Source: Enterobacteriaceae bacterium RIT693
GTDB taxonomy: Bacteria > Pseudomonadota > Gammaproteobacteria > Enterobacterales > Enterobacteriaceae
DNA length: 64,000 nucleotides
Direction of reading: 5' to 3'
NCBI GenBank assembly: GCA_009668225.1
Contig: WJYK01000010.1
Location: forward strand, 62,001 to 126,000
Below, piece by piece: positions 14,802 to 24,852 of the stretch. How positions within the stretch are numbered: position 1 is the stretch's first letter; each line of letters begins with the position of its first letter. The notes under the pieces were generated by a model. That model saw only the letters and a program-made list of their open reading frames with translations. It had not been told where the DNA came from and did no database searches. The position numbers were made by a program, and so were the translations under genes.

Positions 14802-14828
14802 AAAAGGCCGGATACTCCGGCCTTTTTT
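14802..14828. terminator. Bidirectional terminator between obgE and pmrB
   Basis: AAAAGGCCGGA/TCCGGCCTTTT with a three-base loop, T6 on one side and A4 on the other; serves both convergent genes and touches the pmrB stop. Confidence 0.85.
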
Positions 14829-15882
14829 ATTGAATGCTATTTGGTAGCCAGCAGCCAGCCAACAGGCCACCTTCAGCGCGATTATCCAGATCAAGGCGGC
14901 CATGGTGTAACTGAACAATGCGCAGCACAATGTTAAGGCCCAGCCCGCTTCCACCGTAGCGCTGATCCATACGTCTGAAAGGTTCGGTCATCTGCTGGAG
15001 ATACTCCGCCTTGATGCCGGGGCCACTATCAGCAACGGTCAGCAGGGTTCCCCCCTCCTTTTCCTTCAATGCTACGTGAATAGTGCCCTTTTCCGGACTA
15101 TAGCGAGAGGCATTTTCCAGCAGATTACGCAGCATCAAGCGCAGCAGAACGGCATCACCTTGTACCGTCAGGGATGACTCTGCGGGCCAGAAAAGCGTTT
15201 GCCCGCGCGGTAGGACAAGCTCTTCCATTTCCATCTTCAGTGGCGCAATGATATCGCGGCTCCAGGTCAGCGTATTGTAGTGCCCGCTTGCCAACGCCTG
15301 CCCTGCCCGGGAGAGCATCAATAGCTGTTCAATGGTGTGCATCAGCAGATCGATTCTGCTCAGCAACATGGGAGCCTGTTCTATCCCATTATTTGCCATT
15401 AATTCGAGATGTAATCTGAGGCCCGCAAGCGGTGTTCTCAATTCGTGTGCTGCGTCTGCAGTGAACAGTCGCTCCTGCTGGATGGTGTGATCGAGACGCC
15501 CGAGTAGCTGATTAAGTGAGTTTGTCACGGCCACCATTTCATCCATGTCGGAAAACATGGGCAGAGGCGTGAGGTTATCGGCAGAACGATTTGCAAGGCT
15601 CGAGCGCAGCTGGTTCAGTGGGCGAGTGATCCAGGTGATTGCCCAGAAGGAGAAAAATAGCGTAAAGGCAACCATCACCAGAGAAGGAACGAGCAAAGAG
15701 GCAATGGCTTCGCGGATCTCTTTTTCTACCTGCTGGTTCCTGGCTTTAGCGGAGAGCGTTTCGCTCACCAGAAACCCGATTTGCTCACGGCTTTCATGCC
15801 AGAGCCAGACGACGCTAATCAGCTGGAAAAAAAGGAGGATAAGCGCCAGCAGGATCATCAGGCGCCGGCGCATACTGTTCAT
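14827..15882 (-). CDS. pmrB: Sensor histidine kinase PmrB (BasS)
   Basis: Inner-membrane sensor of ferric iron, aluminium and acid that controls lipid A modification genes. 351 residues. Two membrane helices (about 8-28 and 64-85) enclose a short periplasmic loop with two ExxE motifs, E30-S-R-E33 and E55-I-R-E58, matching the Fe(III)-binding pairs of Salmonella PmrB. HAMP follows at about 86-135; the phospho-acceptor is His146 in ADAAHELRTPLAG; ATPase boxes NLLENASRYS, DSGPGI and GGSGLGL are present. It overlaps pmrA by four bases. Placement after dacB-pmrA differs from E. coli, where basRS follows eptA. Confidence 0.88.
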   Translation of the reverse strand: MNSMRRRLMILLALILLFFQLISVVWLWHESREQIGFLVSETLSAKARNQQVEKEIREAIASLLVPSLVMVAFTLFFSFWAITWITRPLNQLRSSLANRSADNLTPLPMFSDMDEMVAVTNSLNQLLGRLDHTIQQERLFTADAAHELRTPLAGLRLHLELMANNGIEQAPMLLSRIDLLMHTIEQLLMLSRAGQALASGHYNTLTWSRDIIAPLKMEMEELVLPRGQTLFWPAESSLTVQGDAVLLRLMLRNLLENASRYSPEKGTIHVALKEKEGGTLLTVADSGPGIKAEYLQQMTEPFRRMDQRYGGSGLGLNIVLRIVQLHHGRLDLDNRAEGGLLAGCWLPNSIQ

Positions 15883-16541
15883 GAACGATTTTCCAGGCGA
15901 TAGCCGACGCCGCGCACGGTTTTGATTCTGTCTTTCCCTAATTTGCGACGAAGGTTATGAATATGTACTTCAAGGGTATTGGAGCCTGGGTCATCCTGCC
16001 AGCTGTAAATATCCTGCTGCAGCGTTTCGCGATGAACGGTCTGGCCAATACGCATCATTAATCGGGTGAGCAAGGCAAATTCTTTGGGCGTAATTTCTAC
16101 GGCCTGGTTTGCAAGCAGGACCTGCTGAGTTTGCAGATTAAGCGTTAAATCGTCTTCCTGCAGCAGGTTGTCGCTGTGCCCCTGATAGCGACGAATCAGC
16201 GCGCGAGCACGTGCCTGGAGCTCCGCAAGGGCGAAAGGTTTGACCAGATAATCATCGGCACCTGAGTCCAGGCCTTTCACCCGATCCTCGAGCGCGTCAC
16301 GGGCCGTCAGGATAAGAACCGGGTTTTTTACCCCACGGCGGCGCCACTGGCTCAGCAGCGTAGCGCCGTCTTTATCAGGCAAGCCAAGGTCGAGGATTAT
16401 CAGGCTGTACTCGCCGCTTTGCAGTAGGGCGTCGGCCTGGGCGGCCGTGGCCGCACAGTCTAACGCATAACCTTCACCACCCAGTGCGAGCGCCAGACCA
16501 TCCTGTAGCAGTAAATCGTCTTCAACAATAAGCAGTTTCAT
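15879..16541 (-). CDS. pmrA: Response regulator PmrA (BasR)
   Basis: OmpR/PhoB-type regulator of lipid A modification, activated by PmrB. 220 residues against 222 in Salmonella. Receiver domain with acidic pocket E7, D8, D9, phospho-acceptor Asp51 in LILDLGLPD-like context and Lys in ADDYLVKPFALAEL; C-terminal winged helix ending in TLEVHIHNLRRKLGKDRIKT. QseB is a close relative, but the partner kinase has the PmrB sensor loop, so PmrA is the better call. It begins two bases before dacB ends, so all three genes look like one transcript. Confidence 0.87.
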   Translation of the reverse strand: MKLLIVEDDLLLQDGLALALGGEGYALDCAATAAQADALLQSGEYSLIILDLGLPDKDGATLLSQWRRRGVKNPVLILTARDALEDRVKGLDSGADDYLVKPFALAELQARARALIRRYQGHSDNLLQEDDLTLNLQTQQVLLANQAVEITPKEFALLTRLMMRIGQTVHRETLQQDIYSWQDDPGSNTLEVHIHNLRRKLGKDRIKTVRGVGYRLENRS

Positions 16542-16543
16542 AG

Positions 16544-17977
16544 CTAGTTATTTTGGTAAATATCCTTGTAAAGCCGGCTTTCAAAGCGCACGAGCGGGAT
16601 TCGACGATTACGCTGGTCGGCCGGTTCTACGGCATAGCCAGAAAGGTATTGTACAAAGGCCATACGTTGCCCACTCGCTGTGGTAATGAAGCCTGCCAGG
16701 TTATACACCCCCTGAAGGGAGCCCGTTTTCGCTGACACTTTACCGTCAACCCCCGCCTGATGCAGACCTGCACGGTATTGCAGAGAGCCGTCATAACCCG
16801 CGAGCGGCAGCATGGAGATAAAGTTTAGCTGATTATCGTTCTGAGCGATGTATTGCAGCACTTGCATCATGGTGGCTGGCGAAATCAGGTTATGGCGTGA
16901 CAGGCCTGAACCATCGACGACGAGGCTATTACCTAAATCGACACCGGCTTTTTGCCGCAGAATTTGGCGTACTGCATCAGCGCCAGCACGCCAGGTCCCG
17001 GGCACGCCGTACATGTTATGCCCGATGGTACGGAACACGGTGTCGGCAATCATGTTGTCGGATTTTTTCAGCATGATCTTAAGCAGATCGTGCAGCGGTG
17101 CTGATTGCTTGCTGGCAATCACCGTGCCCGGCGCATTTGGCTGAGTTTGGCGTAGCAATGTCCCGCTGAAGCTGATGCCAGCCTGCTTTAATTCATCTTT
17201 GATGATAGCCCCCGCGTAGCTCGCACCATCCTGAATGGCAAACGCTAACGGCAGAGGGTCAGCACGCTGCGTCAGGCATCCGGTCAGCGTATAGCGATTC
17301 AAATCACCCGGCACAACATCCAGTTCACAGTATTGGGCGTCCGCAGAGCCTTTTGCCAGCGTTCTCACCTGGCTAAACATCACCACCGGGTAATAGGATG
17401 CAATGCGGATGTAAGCCAGATCGTCGGCTTTCGGTGCGCTATACAAGGAAATTGAGAAGCAGTTGCGGTCAACGATAGCGGCGGCAGGTGGCGCGCTAAA
17501 GCACTGGGTAAGATCGTTCCAGGGCCAGCCGGGCGCTTTATCATGGCTGGCAAAGATAGACGTATCGACCAGCACATTGCCTTTAATTTGCTGTACGCCG
17601 GCCTTTTTTAATTCCGCGACCATATTACGAATATCCTGGCGTTTAAGCGTAGGATCGCCACCAAATCGTGCAATAAGATCGCCGTCAAGCACGCCATTAT
17701 CGACTTGTGCATGGCTCTCTAGCGTCGTGGTAAAGCGGAAATCAGGGCCTAGCTGGAGCAGCGCTGCCAGCGCCGTAATCACTTTTTGGGTGCTGGCAGG
17801 AAGCGCCATCTGCTGGCTGTGATAATCAATGAATGGGCTTGTGGCACCCACTTTTTGTACTATCAGCGCCAGGTTCGCCCCGTCAGGCAACTGGGAGGTA
17901 TAATCTTCAACATTGGCAGCCTGGACATTGATGGCTACGGCAGCGGTCAACCCAATGACAAATCTCAAAAATCGCAT
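16544..17977 (-). CDS. dacB: D-alanyl-D-alanine carboxypeptidase/endopeptidase DacB (PBP4)
   Basis: Periplasmic class C low-molecular-mass PBP that trims stem peptides and cuts cross-links in peptidoglycan. Start at ATG 17977 (M-R-F-L-R-F) gives 477 residues as in E. coli, with a 20-residue signal peptide cut before A-N-V. Active-site motifs: S62-T-Q-K65, later SDN in KKSDNMIAD and KTG in SAKTGSLQG. First gene of dacB-pmrA-pmrB; divergent from greA. Loss of this enzyme is tied to AmpC induction in some relatives. Confidence 0.95.
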   Translation of the reverse strand: MRFLRFVIGLTAAVAINVQAANVEDYTSQLPDGANLALIVQKVGATSPFIDYHSQQMALPASTQKVITALAALLQLGPDFRFTTTLESHAQVDNGVLDGDLIARFGGDPTLKRQDIRNMVAELKKAGVQQIKGNVLVDTSIFASHDKAPGWPWNDLTQCFSAPPAAAIVDRNCFSISLYSAPKADDLAYIRIASYYPVVMFSQVRTLAKGSADAQYCELDVVPGDLNRYTLTGCLTQRADPLPLAFAIQDGASYAGAIIKDELKQAGISFSGTLLRQTQPNAPGTVIASKQSAPLHDLLKIMLKKSDNMIADTVFRTIGHNMYGVPGTWRAGADAVRQILRQKAGVDLGNSLVVDGSGLSRHNLISPATMMQVLQYIAQNDNQLNFISMLPLAGYDGSLQYRAGLHQAGVDGKVSAKTGSLQGVYNLAGFITTASGQRMAFVQYLSGYAVEPADQRNRRIPLVRFESRLYKDIYQNN

Positions 17978-18095
17978 AATCTCGCGGTAACGGCCTGGAA
18001 ACGTGACCGCCATACTACGGTGCATCGCGGTGCAAAGTAAACGATGACCCTCAGGGAACTCCAGGGTAAAATACCGGTCAATTTGAAAACTGTTA

Positions 18096-18134
18096 CTGAC
18101 CTGGAGTTATCACCCCGGGTCGGTTTTCTTTTAT
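18096..18134 (+). terminator. greA leader hairpin (GraL-like early terminator)
   Basis: Imperfect stem CTGACC/GGGTCGG followed by TTTTCTTTT, about 100 bases ahead of greA. In E. coli the greA leader ends early and yields the GraL small RNA; position and form agree, but the sequence was not matched base by base. The remaining leader up to 18230 shows no ORF. Confidence 0.5.
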
Positions 18135-18230
18135 TTGTTGCCGGTGGTACATCACGTAGCCCGGCCATGCTCTTAAGCCAGCGCGGCGTTTTGCCCTGCT
18201 GCAGAGGACTGATTTTAAGAGGTATAACAA

Positions 18231-18707
18231 ATGCAACCTATTCCGATGACCTTACGTGGCGCTGAACAATTACGCGAAGAACTGGATTTTCTGAAGTCCG
18301 TTCGCCGTCCGGAAATTATTGCTGCAATCGCCGAAGCTCGCGAACATGGCGATCTTAAAGAAAATGCTGAGTATCACGCTGCGCGTGAGCAGCAGGGCTT
18401 TTGCGAAGGTCGCATTCAGGATATTGAAGCAAAGCTGTCTAACGCTCAGGTGATCGACGTCACAAGAATGCCAAATAACGGCCGCGTGATTTTTGGTACC
18501 ACCGTAACGGTATTGAATCTGGATAACGACGAAGAGCTTACTTACCGCATTGTTGGCGATGATGAGGCTGATTTTAAAAAGAATCTTATTTCTGTAAATT
18601 CGCCGATTGCACGCGGTCTGGTGGGCAAAGAATGCGATGATGTTGTCGTGATTCGTACCCCGGGCGGCGATGTCGAGTTCGAAATCCTGAAAGTAGAATA
18701 TTTGTGA
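18231..18707 (+). CDS. greA: Transcription elongation factor GreA
   Basis: Rescues backtracked RNA polymerase by stimulating cleavage of the nascent RNA 3' end through the secondary channel. 158 residues as in E. coli. The N-terminal coiled coil carries the tip acidic pair Asp41 and Glu44 in [11 protein letters not shown]; the C-terminal FKBP-like domain ends with [11 protein letters not shown] ribosome site AAGAGG precedes ATG 18231. Divergent from dacB and convergent with yhbY. Confidence 0.97.
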   Translation: MQPIPMTLRGAEQLREELDFLKSVRRPEIIAAIAEAREHGDLKENAEYHAAREQQGFCEGRIQDIEAKLSNAQVIDVTRMPNNGRVIFGTTVTVLNLDNDEELTYRIVGDDEADFKKNLISVNSPIARGLVGKECDDVVVIRTPGGDVEFEILKVEYL

Positions 18708-18752
18708 TTTTTACTACGCTGACTCAAGGGTTGGCGTATTGTAAAGAAAAGA

Positions 18753-18775
18753 AAAAGGCCGCATAGCGGCCTTTT
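18753..18775. terminator. Bidirectional terminator between greA and yhbY
   Basis: AAAAGGCCGC/GCGGCCTTTT, three-base loop, with flanking A and T runs on both sides. Confidence 0.8.
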
Positions 18776-18812
18776 ATCAACGAACATAGCGTGGCATTTT
18801 GCACACCTCTGC

Positions 18813-19106
18813 TTACTTCGGCAGAGAGATCTTCCGCTCTTTAGAAGGGCGATAGAGCACCAGCGTTTTACCGATGACCTGTACGTTACAGGCGCCGGTT
18901 TCCCGCACGATAGCATCCACAATTAAGGTTTTCGTTTCGCGATCTTCAGTTGCGATCTTCACCTTGATTAACTCATGGTGCTCAAGCGCTTGTTCAATCT
19001 CGGCCAGTACCCCTTCGGTCAAACCATTATTGCCAAGCAGAACGACCGGCTTGAGCGGATGGGCCAGACCTTTCAGGTGCTGTTTTTGTTTAGTACTCAG
19101 ATTCAT
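18813..19106 (-). CDS. yhbY: CRM-domain ribosome assembly factor YhbY
   Basis: Small RNA-binding protein associated with pre-50S particles. 97 residues, full length, a single CRM domain with the GxxG loop in VVLLGNNGLTEGV and the basic start MNLSTKQKQHLKGLAHPLKP. It binds RNA in known homologues; the exact step is not fixed. Divergent from rlmE across 126 bases that carry a sigma-32 promoter for rlmE-ftsH. Confidence 0.94.
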   Translation of the reverse strand: MNLSTKQKQHLKGLAHPLKPVVLLGNNGLTEGVLAEIEQALEHHELIKVKIATEDRETKTLIVDAIVRETGACNVQVIGKTLVLYRPSKERKISLPK

Positions 19107-19129
19107 CGTATTATTTGCTTACGTTGGGA

Positions 19130-19157
19130 TTGAAAACGGTTCATTCTACCGCCATCT
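19130..19157 (+). promoter_or_regulatory. Sigma-32 (heat-shock) promoter for rlmE-ftsH
   Basis: TTGAAA at 19130-19135, a 14-base spacer and CGCCATCT at 19150-19157, matching the sigma-32 consensus TTGAAA-N13-15-CCCCATNT with one -10 mismatch. E. coli rlmE-ftsH is known to be heat-shock controlled. Confidence 0.7.
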
Positions 19158-19232
19158 CCAGTGTATCGCCAAATCGGCTGTGCTGATTGTTAGTTAGCCT
19201 GCTATTCACGATGAACAAAGTTGGAAATTGAG

Positions 19233-19862
19233 ATGACAGGTAAAAAGCGTTCTGCCAGCTCCAGCCGCTGGCTGCAGGAACACTTTAGCGATAAATATGT
19301 TCAACAGGCACAGAAAAAGGGGTTGCGGTCCCGTGCCTGGTTTAAACTTGATGAAATACAGCAAAGTGACAAACTTTTTAGGCCAGGAATGACTATTGTT
19401 GATCTTGGTGCTGCACCCGGCGGGTGGTCACAGTATGTCGTGACACAAATCGGGAATCAGGGGCGAATCATCGCTTGCGATCTTTTACCAATGGATCCTA
19501 TCGTTGGTGTGGACTTCCTTCAGGGCGATTTTCGTGATGAATTAGTCGTCAAGGCCCTGCTGGAACGTGTTGGTGACAGTAAAGTTCAGGTTGTCATGTC
19601 AGATATGGCACCAAACATGAGCGGGACACCGGCAGTCGATATTCCGCGCGCTATGTATCTGGTGGAACTGGCACTTGAAATGTGCCGGGACGTGCTGGCG
19701 CCGGGCGGTAGTTTTGTAGTGAAAGTGTTTCAGGGCGAAGGTTTCGATGAATACCTGCGGGAAATTCGCTCCCTGTTTACGACGGTTAAAGTTCGTAAAC
19801 CGGACTCTTCTCGTGCCCGCTCACGCGAAGTGTACATTGTAGCGACCGGGCGCAAACTATAG
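19233..19862 (+). CDS. rlmE: 23S rRNA 2'-O-ribose U2552 methyltransferase RlmE
   Basis: Heat-shock methyltransferase (FtsJ/RrmJ) that methylates U2552 in the A loop of 23S rRNA during 50S maturation. Start at ATG 19233 (M-T-G-K-K-R) gives 209 residues as in E. coli. SAM motif [13 protein letters not shown]; catalytic Lys38 in AWFKLDEI, Asp in [11 protein letters not shown] and Lys in [10 protein letters not shown]. 47 bases before ftsH, as in E. coli. Confidence 0.97.
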   Translation: MTGKKRSASSSRWLQEHFSDKYVQQAQKKGLRSRAWFKLDEIQQSDKLFRPGMTIVDLGAAPGGWSQYVVTQIGNQGRIIACDLLPMDPIVGVDFLQGDFRDELVVKALLERVGDSKVQVVMSDMAPNMSGTPAVDIPRAMYLVELALEMCRDVLAPGGSFVVKVFQGEGFDEYLREIRSLFTTVKVRKPDSSRARSREVYIVATGRKL

Positions 19863-19909
19863 TACCCTGACGCTGTTTGTTAACACAGTTGTAATATGAG
19901 GTTAATCCC

Positions 19910-21856
19910 TTGAGTGACATGGCGAAAAACCTAATACTCTGGCTGGTCATTGCCGTTGTGCTGATGTCAGTATTCCAGAGCTTTGGGCCCAGCGAGTCAA
20001 ATGGCCGTAGGGTGGATTACTCCACTTTCCTGTCTGAAGTTAATCAGGACCAGGTTCGCGAAGCGCGCATCAACGGACGTGAAATCAACGTTACCAAGAA
20101 AGATAGTAACCGATACACGACTTACATCCCCGTTAATGATCCCAAGCTGCTTGATAGTCTGATTACCAAGAATGTGAAAGTTGTGGGTGAACCGCCTGAA
20201 GAGCCGAGCCTGCTGGCTTCTATCTTCATTTCCTGGTTCCCAATGCTGCTGCTGATTGGGGTCTGGATCTTCTTTATGCGTCAAATGCAGGGCGGCGGTG
20301 GCAAAGGTGCCATGTCGTTCGGTAAGAGTAAGGCGCGCATGCTAACGGAAGACCAAATCAAAACCACTTTTGCCGACGTTGCAGGCTGTGACGAAGCGAA
20401 AGAAGAGGTGGGTGAGCTGGTTGAATACCTGCGTGAGCCGAGCCGCTTCCAGAAGCTGGGCGGTAAAATCCCGAAAGGCGTGCTGATGGTTGGCCCTCCT
20501 GGTACCGGTAAGACGCTGCTGGCGAAAGCCATTGCAGGCGAAGCGAAAGTACCCTTCTTCACTATTTCCGGTTCTGACTTCGTTGAAATGTTCGTCGGCG
20601 TGGGCGCATCTCGCGTGCGTGATATGTTCGAACAGGCCAAGAAGGCTGCACCTTGCATTATCTTTATCGATGAAATCGATGCCGTAGGCCGTCAGCGTGG
20701 CGCCGGTTTGGGTGGTGGTCACGATGAACGTGAGCAAACCCTGAACCAGATGCTGGTTGAAATGGACGGCTTTGAAGGCAATGAAGGTATCATCGTCATT
20801 GCGGCAACTAACCGTCCGGACGTACTTGACCCAGCGCTGCTGCGTCCAGGCCGTTTTGACCGCCAGGTTGTTGTTGGTCTGCCGGACGTTCGCGGTCGTG
20901 AGCAGATCCTGAAAGTGCATATGCGTCGCGTTCCTCTCGCGCCGGATATTGATGCGGCAATCATTGCCCGCGGTACGCCAGGCTTCTCCGGTGCTGATTT
21001 AGCTAACCTGGTGAACGAAGCTGCCCTGTTTGCTGCTCGCGGCAACAAGCGTGTGGTATCGATGGTTGAGTTCGAGAAGGCGAAAGACAAAATCATGATG
21101 GGTGCGGAACGTCGCTCTATGGTGATGACGGAAGCGCAAAAAGAATCAACCGCTTATCACGAAGCAGGCCATGCGATTATCGGTCGCCTGGTGCCGGAAC
21201 ACGATCCGGTGCACAAAGTGACGATTATTCCTCGCGGCCGTGCGCTGGGTGTCACCTTCTTCCTGCCTGAAGGCGATGCGATTAGCGCCAGCCGTCAGAA
21301 ACTGGAAAGCCAGATCTCCACGCTGTACGGCGGTCGTCTTGCAGAAGAGATAATCTACGGTGCGGAACATGTTTCTACCGGGGCGTCGAACGACATTAAA
21401 GTTGCAACGAACCTGGCACGTAACATGGTGACCCAATGGGGCTTCTCTGACAAGCTGGGTCCGTTGCTGTATGCGGAAGAAGAGGGTGAGGTCTTCCTGG
21501 GTCGTTCGGTGGCGAAAGCGAAGCATATGTCCGATGAGACCGCGCGTATCATCGATCAGGAAGTGAAATTGCTGATTGAACGCAACTATGCCCGTGCTCG
21601 CCAACTGCTGAATGAGAACATGGATATTCTTCATACCATGAAAGATGCGTTGATGAAGTATGAAACCATCGATGCACCGCAGATTGACGATCTGATGGCT
21701 CGCCGCGAAGTGCGTCCGCCAGCAGGTTGGGAAGATGCGAGCAAGAGCAGCAATAATTCTGATAACAACGGTACCCCAAATGCGCCACGCCCGGTTGATG
21801 AACCGCGTACGCCAAATCCGGGTAACACGATGTCAGAACAGCTGGGCGACAAATAA
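19910..21856 (+). CDS. ftsH: ATP-dependent zinc metalloprotease FtsH
   Basis: Membrane-anchored hexameric AAA+ protease; degrades sigma-32, LpxC and misassembled membrane proteins. Two N-terminal membrane helices (about 8-26 and 100-122) flank a periplasmic domain; then AAA with GPPGTGKT and DEID, the SRH, and the zinc motif HEAGH. Start: TTG 19910 is placed 8-9 bases after GAGG and gives 648 residues (M-S-D-M-A-K-N); ATG 19919, the start used for E. coli, is 17 bases from that site. I prefer TTG but the difference is three residues. Its C-terminal tail is rich in Asn, Pro and Gly. Confidence 0.95.
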   Translation: MSDMAKNLILWLVIAVVLMSVFQSFGPSESNGRRVDYSTFLSEVNQDQVREARINGREINVTKKDSNRYTTYIPVNDPKLLDSLITKNVKVVGEPPEEPSLLASIFISWFPMLLLIGVWIFFMRQMQGGGGKGAMSFGKSKARMLTEDQIKTTFADVAGCDEAKEEVGELVEYLREPSRFQKLGGKIPKGVLMVGPPGTGKTLLAKAIAGEAKVPFFTISGSDFVEMFVGVGASRVRDMFEQAKKAAPCIIFIDEIDAVGRQRGAGLGGGHDEREQTLNQMLVEMDGFEGNEGIIVIAATNRPDVLDPALLRPGRFDRQVVVGLPDVRGREQILKVHMRRVPLAPDIDAAIIARGTPGFSGADLANLVNEAALFAARGNKRVVSMVEFEKAKDKIMMGAERRSMVMTEAQKESTAYHEAGHAIIGRLVPEHDPVHKVTIIPRGRALGVTFFLPEGDAISASRQKLESQISTLYGGRLAEEIIYGAEHVSTGASNDIKVATNLARNMVTQWGFSDKLGPLLYAEEEGEVFLGRSVAKAKHMSDETARIIDQEVKLLIERNYARARQLLNENMDILHTMKDALMKYETIDAPQIDDLMARREVRPPAGWEDASKSSNNSDNNGTPNAPRPVDEPRTPNPGNTMSEQLGDK

Positions 21857-21890
21857 GACGCTCACGACAGATGTTTTTGCAGTAATCTAT

Positions 21891-21917
21891 AAACCCCGGG
21901 CCTGTCCCGGGGTTTTT
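21891..21917 (+). terminator. Intrinsic terminator after ftsH
   Basis: AAACCCCGGG/CCCGGGGTTT with a five-base loop and T5, 34 bases past the ftsH stop. Confidence 0.85.
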
Positions 21918-21955
21918 GTTTTTGTACCTCCTAAGACAAACGCATAGGAAGAAGA

Positions 21956-22804
21956 ATGAAACTTACCGCGCAGGGCTCTACGCTGGATCTCTCCCATCCT
22001 CATGTCATGGGGATTTTAAACGTCACGCCGGATTCTTTTTCCGACGGTGGCCAGCACAACTCGCTGGTTGAAGCCCTGAAGCATGCAAACGCTATGATCA
22101 ACGCCGGGGCGACAATCATTGATGTTGGCGGAGAATCTACGCGACCTGGTGCGGCCGAAGTAAGTACTGAAGAAGAGCTTGAGCGCGTTATCCCGGTGGT
22201 GGAGGCGATTGCTCAGCGTTTTGAAGTCTGGGTTTCTGTGGATACCTCAAAGGCTGAGGTTATCCGCGAGTCTGCCCGAGTGGGGGCGCATATTATCAAC
22301 GATATTCGCTCGTTACAGGAGCCCGGGGCGCTGGCCGCCGCTGCGGAAACTGGGCTGCCGGTTTGCCTGATGCATATGCAAGGTGAACCGAAAACAATGC
22401 AGCAGGCACCGCACTATGATGACGTGTTTGCCGACGTGAATCGCTTTTTTATTGAGCAAATTGCGCGCTGTGAAACGGCCGGAATCTCAAAAGAAAAATT
22501 GTTGCTCGACCCGGGCTTTGGTTTCGGTAAGAATCTCACCCACAATTACCAGCTATTAGCCCGACTTTCGGAATTCCATCACTACGGCATGCCGCTCCTG
22601 GTGGGAATGTCCCGTAAATCCATGGTGGGGCAGTTGCTGAACGTTGGCCCCGACCAGCGTCTGAGCGGAAGTCTTGCCTGCGCGGTGATTGCTGCAATGC
22701 AAGGGGCACATATTCTCCGCGTTCATGACGTGAAAGAGACGGTAGAAGCCATGCGCGTGGTTGAGGCCACGCTTTCAGCAAAGGAAAAAAAACGTTATGA
22801 GTAA
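21956..22804 (+). CDS. folP: Dihydropteroate synthase FolP
   Basis: Joins p-aminobenzoate to dihydropterin pyrophosphate in folate synthesis; the sulfonamide target. 282 residues as in E. coli. Family motifs [11 protein letters not shown] (near 22-32) and [11 protein letters not shown] (near 56-66), a TIM barrel, and [11 protein letters not shown] later. A GGAAGAAG ribosome site precedes ATG 21956. The last eight bases overlap glmM. Confidence 0.97.
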   Translation: MKLTAQGSTLDLSHPHVMGILNVTPDSFSDGGQHNSLVEALKHANAMINAGATIIDVGGESTRPGAAEVSTEEELERVIPVVEAIAQRFEVWVSVDTSKAEVIRESARVGAHIINDIRSLQEPGALAAAAETGLPVCLMHMQGEPKTMQQAPHYDDVFADVNRFFIEQIARCETAGISKEKLLLDPGFGFGKNLTHNYQLLARLSEFHHYGMPLLVGMSRKSMVGQLLNVGPDQRLSGSLACAVIAAMQGAHILRVHDVKETVEAMRVVEATLSAKEKKRYE

Positions 22805-24134
22805 CCGTAAATATTTTGGCACCGATGGTATTCGTGGTCGCGTAGGAGATACACCGATCACGCCTGATTTCGTTTTAAAATTAGGCTGGGCTGCGGGTAA
22901 GGTACTGGCGCGTCACGGGTCACGTAAAATCATCATCGGCAAAGATACGCGTATCTCCGGCTACATGCTGGAATCCGCACTGGAAGCAGGTCTTGCCGCA
23001 GCCGGGCTGTCGGCTTCTTTTACCGGGCCAATGCCAACGCCTGCGGTTGCCTATTTGACCCGTACATTCCGGGCAGAAGCCGGAATTGTTATCTCTGCCT
23101 CCCATAATCCGTTCTACGACAACGGCATCAAATTCTTCTCTATTGACGGCACCAAACTGCCGGATGAAGTTGAAGAGGCCATTGAAGCGGAGATGGAAAA
23201 AGAGATCACCTGTGTGGACTCGGCAGAATTGGGTAAAGCCAGCCGCATTGTTGATGCAGCAGGGCGCTATATCGAATTCTGTAAAGGTACCTTCCCGAAC
23301 GAATTAAGCCTCAATGGGCTGAAGATCGTCGTGGACTGCGCCAACGGCGCGACATACCACATCGCCCCAAATGTACTGCGTGAGCTGGGTGCAAAAGTCA
23401 TCGCTATTGGCTGTGAGCCTGATGGGGTGAATATTAATGAGAAATGCGGTGCGACGGACGTGCGCATGCTGCAAGAGCGCGTGCTGGCTGAAAAGGCCGA
23501 TCTGGGCATCGCGTTTGACGGTGACGGTGACCGTGTGATCATGGTGGACAACCTGGGCCACAAGGTTGATGGCGACCAGATCCTTTACATCATTGCCCGC
23601 GAAGGGTTACGCCAGGGGCAGCTGAAAGGCGGTGCTGTCGGTACTCTGATGAGCAACATGGGGCTGGAAGTGGCGCTGAAACAGCTGGGCATTCCGTTTG
23701 CTCGCGCTAAAGTAGGCGACCGTTATGTACTTGAGAAGCTACAGGAAAAGGGCTGGCGCATTGGAGCAGAAAACTCCGGGCACGTCATTCTTCTGGACCA
23801 AACGACCACGGGCGACGGTATTGTCGCAGGTCTGCAAGTCCTCACCGCGATGGTTCGTAACCATATGAGCCTCCACGATCTGTGCAGCGGCATGAAGCTG
23901 TTCCCACAAATTTTGGTTAATGTTCGCTTTACCGCTGGCAGCGGTGACCCGCTGGAAAATGAAGAAGTAAAACGAGTCACTGCTGAGATTGAAGAAGCCC
24001 TTGGTAACCGTGGGCGCGTGCTGCTGCGCAAATCTGGAACAGAGCCACTGATTCGCGTTATGGTTGAAGGCGAAGATGAAGGGCAGGTTACGGCATTTGC
24101 ACACCGTATCGCTGATGCGGTGAAGGCGGTTTAA
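22797..24134 (+). CDS. glmM: Phosphoglucosamine mutase GlmM
   Basis: Interconverts glucosamine 6-phosphate and 1-phosphate on the way to UDP-GlcNAc, feeding peptidoglycan and LPS. Start at ATG 22797 (M-S-N-R-K-Y) gives 445 residues, the E. coli length. Phosphoserine Ser102 in [12 protein letters not shown], the metal loop DGDGDR, and the phosphate-binding [12 protein letters not shown] near the C-terminus are intact. It overlaps the end of folP by eight bases and is followed by a terminator. Confidence 0.97.
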   Translation: MSNRKYFGTDGIRGRVGDTPITPDFVLKLGWAAGKVLARHGSRKIIIGKDTRISGYMLESALEAGLAAAGLSASFTGPMPTPAVAYLTRTFRAEAGIVISASHNPFYDNGIKFFSIDGTKLPDEVEEAIEAEMEKEITCVDSAELGKASRIVDAAGRYIEFCKGTFPNELSLNGLKIVVDCANGATYHIAPNVLRELGAKVIAIGCEPDGVNINEKCGATDVRMLQERVLAEKADLGIAFDGDGDRVIMVDNLGHKVDGDQILYIIAREGLRQGQLKGGAVGTLMSNMGLEVALKQLGIPFARAKVGDRYVLEKLQEKGWRIGAENSGHVILLDQTTTGDGIVAGLQVLTAMVRNHMSLHDLCSGMKLFPQILVNVRFTAGSGDPLENEEVKRVTAEIEEALGNRGRVLLRKSGTEPLIRVMVEGEDEGQVTAFAHRIADAVKAV

Positions 24135-24159
24135 GCTTTACCTTGTCGCAAACTGATTG

Positions 24160-24183
24160 AAAAGGCGGCGTTTACCGCCTTTT
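24160..24183. terminator. Intrinsic terminator after glmM
   Basis: AAAAGGCGG/CCGCCTTTT with a six-base loop, 25 bases after the glmM stop. The region up to secG (24184-24369) shows no ORF that resembles a known gene and should hold the secG promoter. Confidence 0.8.
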
Positions 24184-24369
24184 AATCGTTTAAATACTGA
24201 CTGTTTGCTGTTTTTTTCCGCAGTCAGCGCGTTGTTAATAAATTGCCCTTGCGCACCCGTCTTGCTTTGGTTAGTATTCTCACCCGCTTCAGTGGGTAAT
24301 GACAAACGTGCCCGCTTTACTGGTTTGAAGCAATTGGCGTGCGGTAATACCGCAAGGAACAGGTTAATT

Positions 24370-24702
24370 ATGTACGAAGCTCTTTTGGTTGTTTTCCTTA
24401 TTGTAGCGTTAGGCCTTGTAGGTCTTATTATGCTGCAGCAAGGTAAAGGCGCTGATATGGGAGCCTCCTTCGGAGCAGGCGCTTCCGCTACGTTATTCGG
24501 TTCAAGTGGTTCTGGTAACTTCATGACCCGTATGACAGGTGTGCTCGCAACGTTATTCTTTATCCTGAGCCTTGTCCTGGGTAACCTGAGCACCAATAAA
24601 ACCAGCAAAGGAAGCGAGTGGGAAAATTTAAGTCAGCCAGCACAAACTGAGCAGACTGCGCCAGCGGCACCTACCAAGCCGAGCAGCGATATCCCGCAGT
24701 AA
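24370..24702 (+). CDS. secG: Preprotein translocase subunit SecG
   Basis: Small inner-membrane partner of SecYE that eases the SecA cycle. ATG 24370 (M-Y-E-A-L-L) gives 110 residues as in E. coli. Two membrane helices (about 3-20 and 53-71) joined by a glycine-rich cytoplasmic loop QQGKGADMGASFGAGAS, with a polar tail rich in Gln, Ala and Pro. A longer in-frame reading from 24157 crosses the glmM terminator and is not credible. Followed at once by tRNA-Leu. Confidence 0.96.
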   Translation: MYEALLVVFLIVALGLVGLIMLQQGKGADMGASFGAGASATLFGSSGSGNFMTRMTGVLATLFFILSLVLGNLSTNKTSKGSEWENLSQPAQTEQTAPAAPTKPSSDIPQ

Positions 24703-24751
24703 GTTTGTCAGCTTCAATGCGGTAACATGAAGGTTACCGTGTTCAAAGAGT

Positions 24752-24838
24752 GCCGAGGTGGTGGAATTGGTAGACACGCTACCTTGAGGTGGTAGTGCCC
24801 GATTGGGCTTACGGGTTCAAGTCCCGTCCTCGGTACCA
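24752..24838 (+). tRNA. leuU: tRNA-Leu (GAG)
   Basis: 87-base class II tRNA including encoded CCA. Acceptor GCCGAGG pairs with CCTCGGT, a long variable arm is present, the T arm is GGGTTCAAGTCCC, and the anticodon loop CTTGAGG reads GAG. Same position, after secG, as leuU in E. coli. Confidence 0.96.
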
Positions 24839-24852
24839 AATCCTAGCAATTC

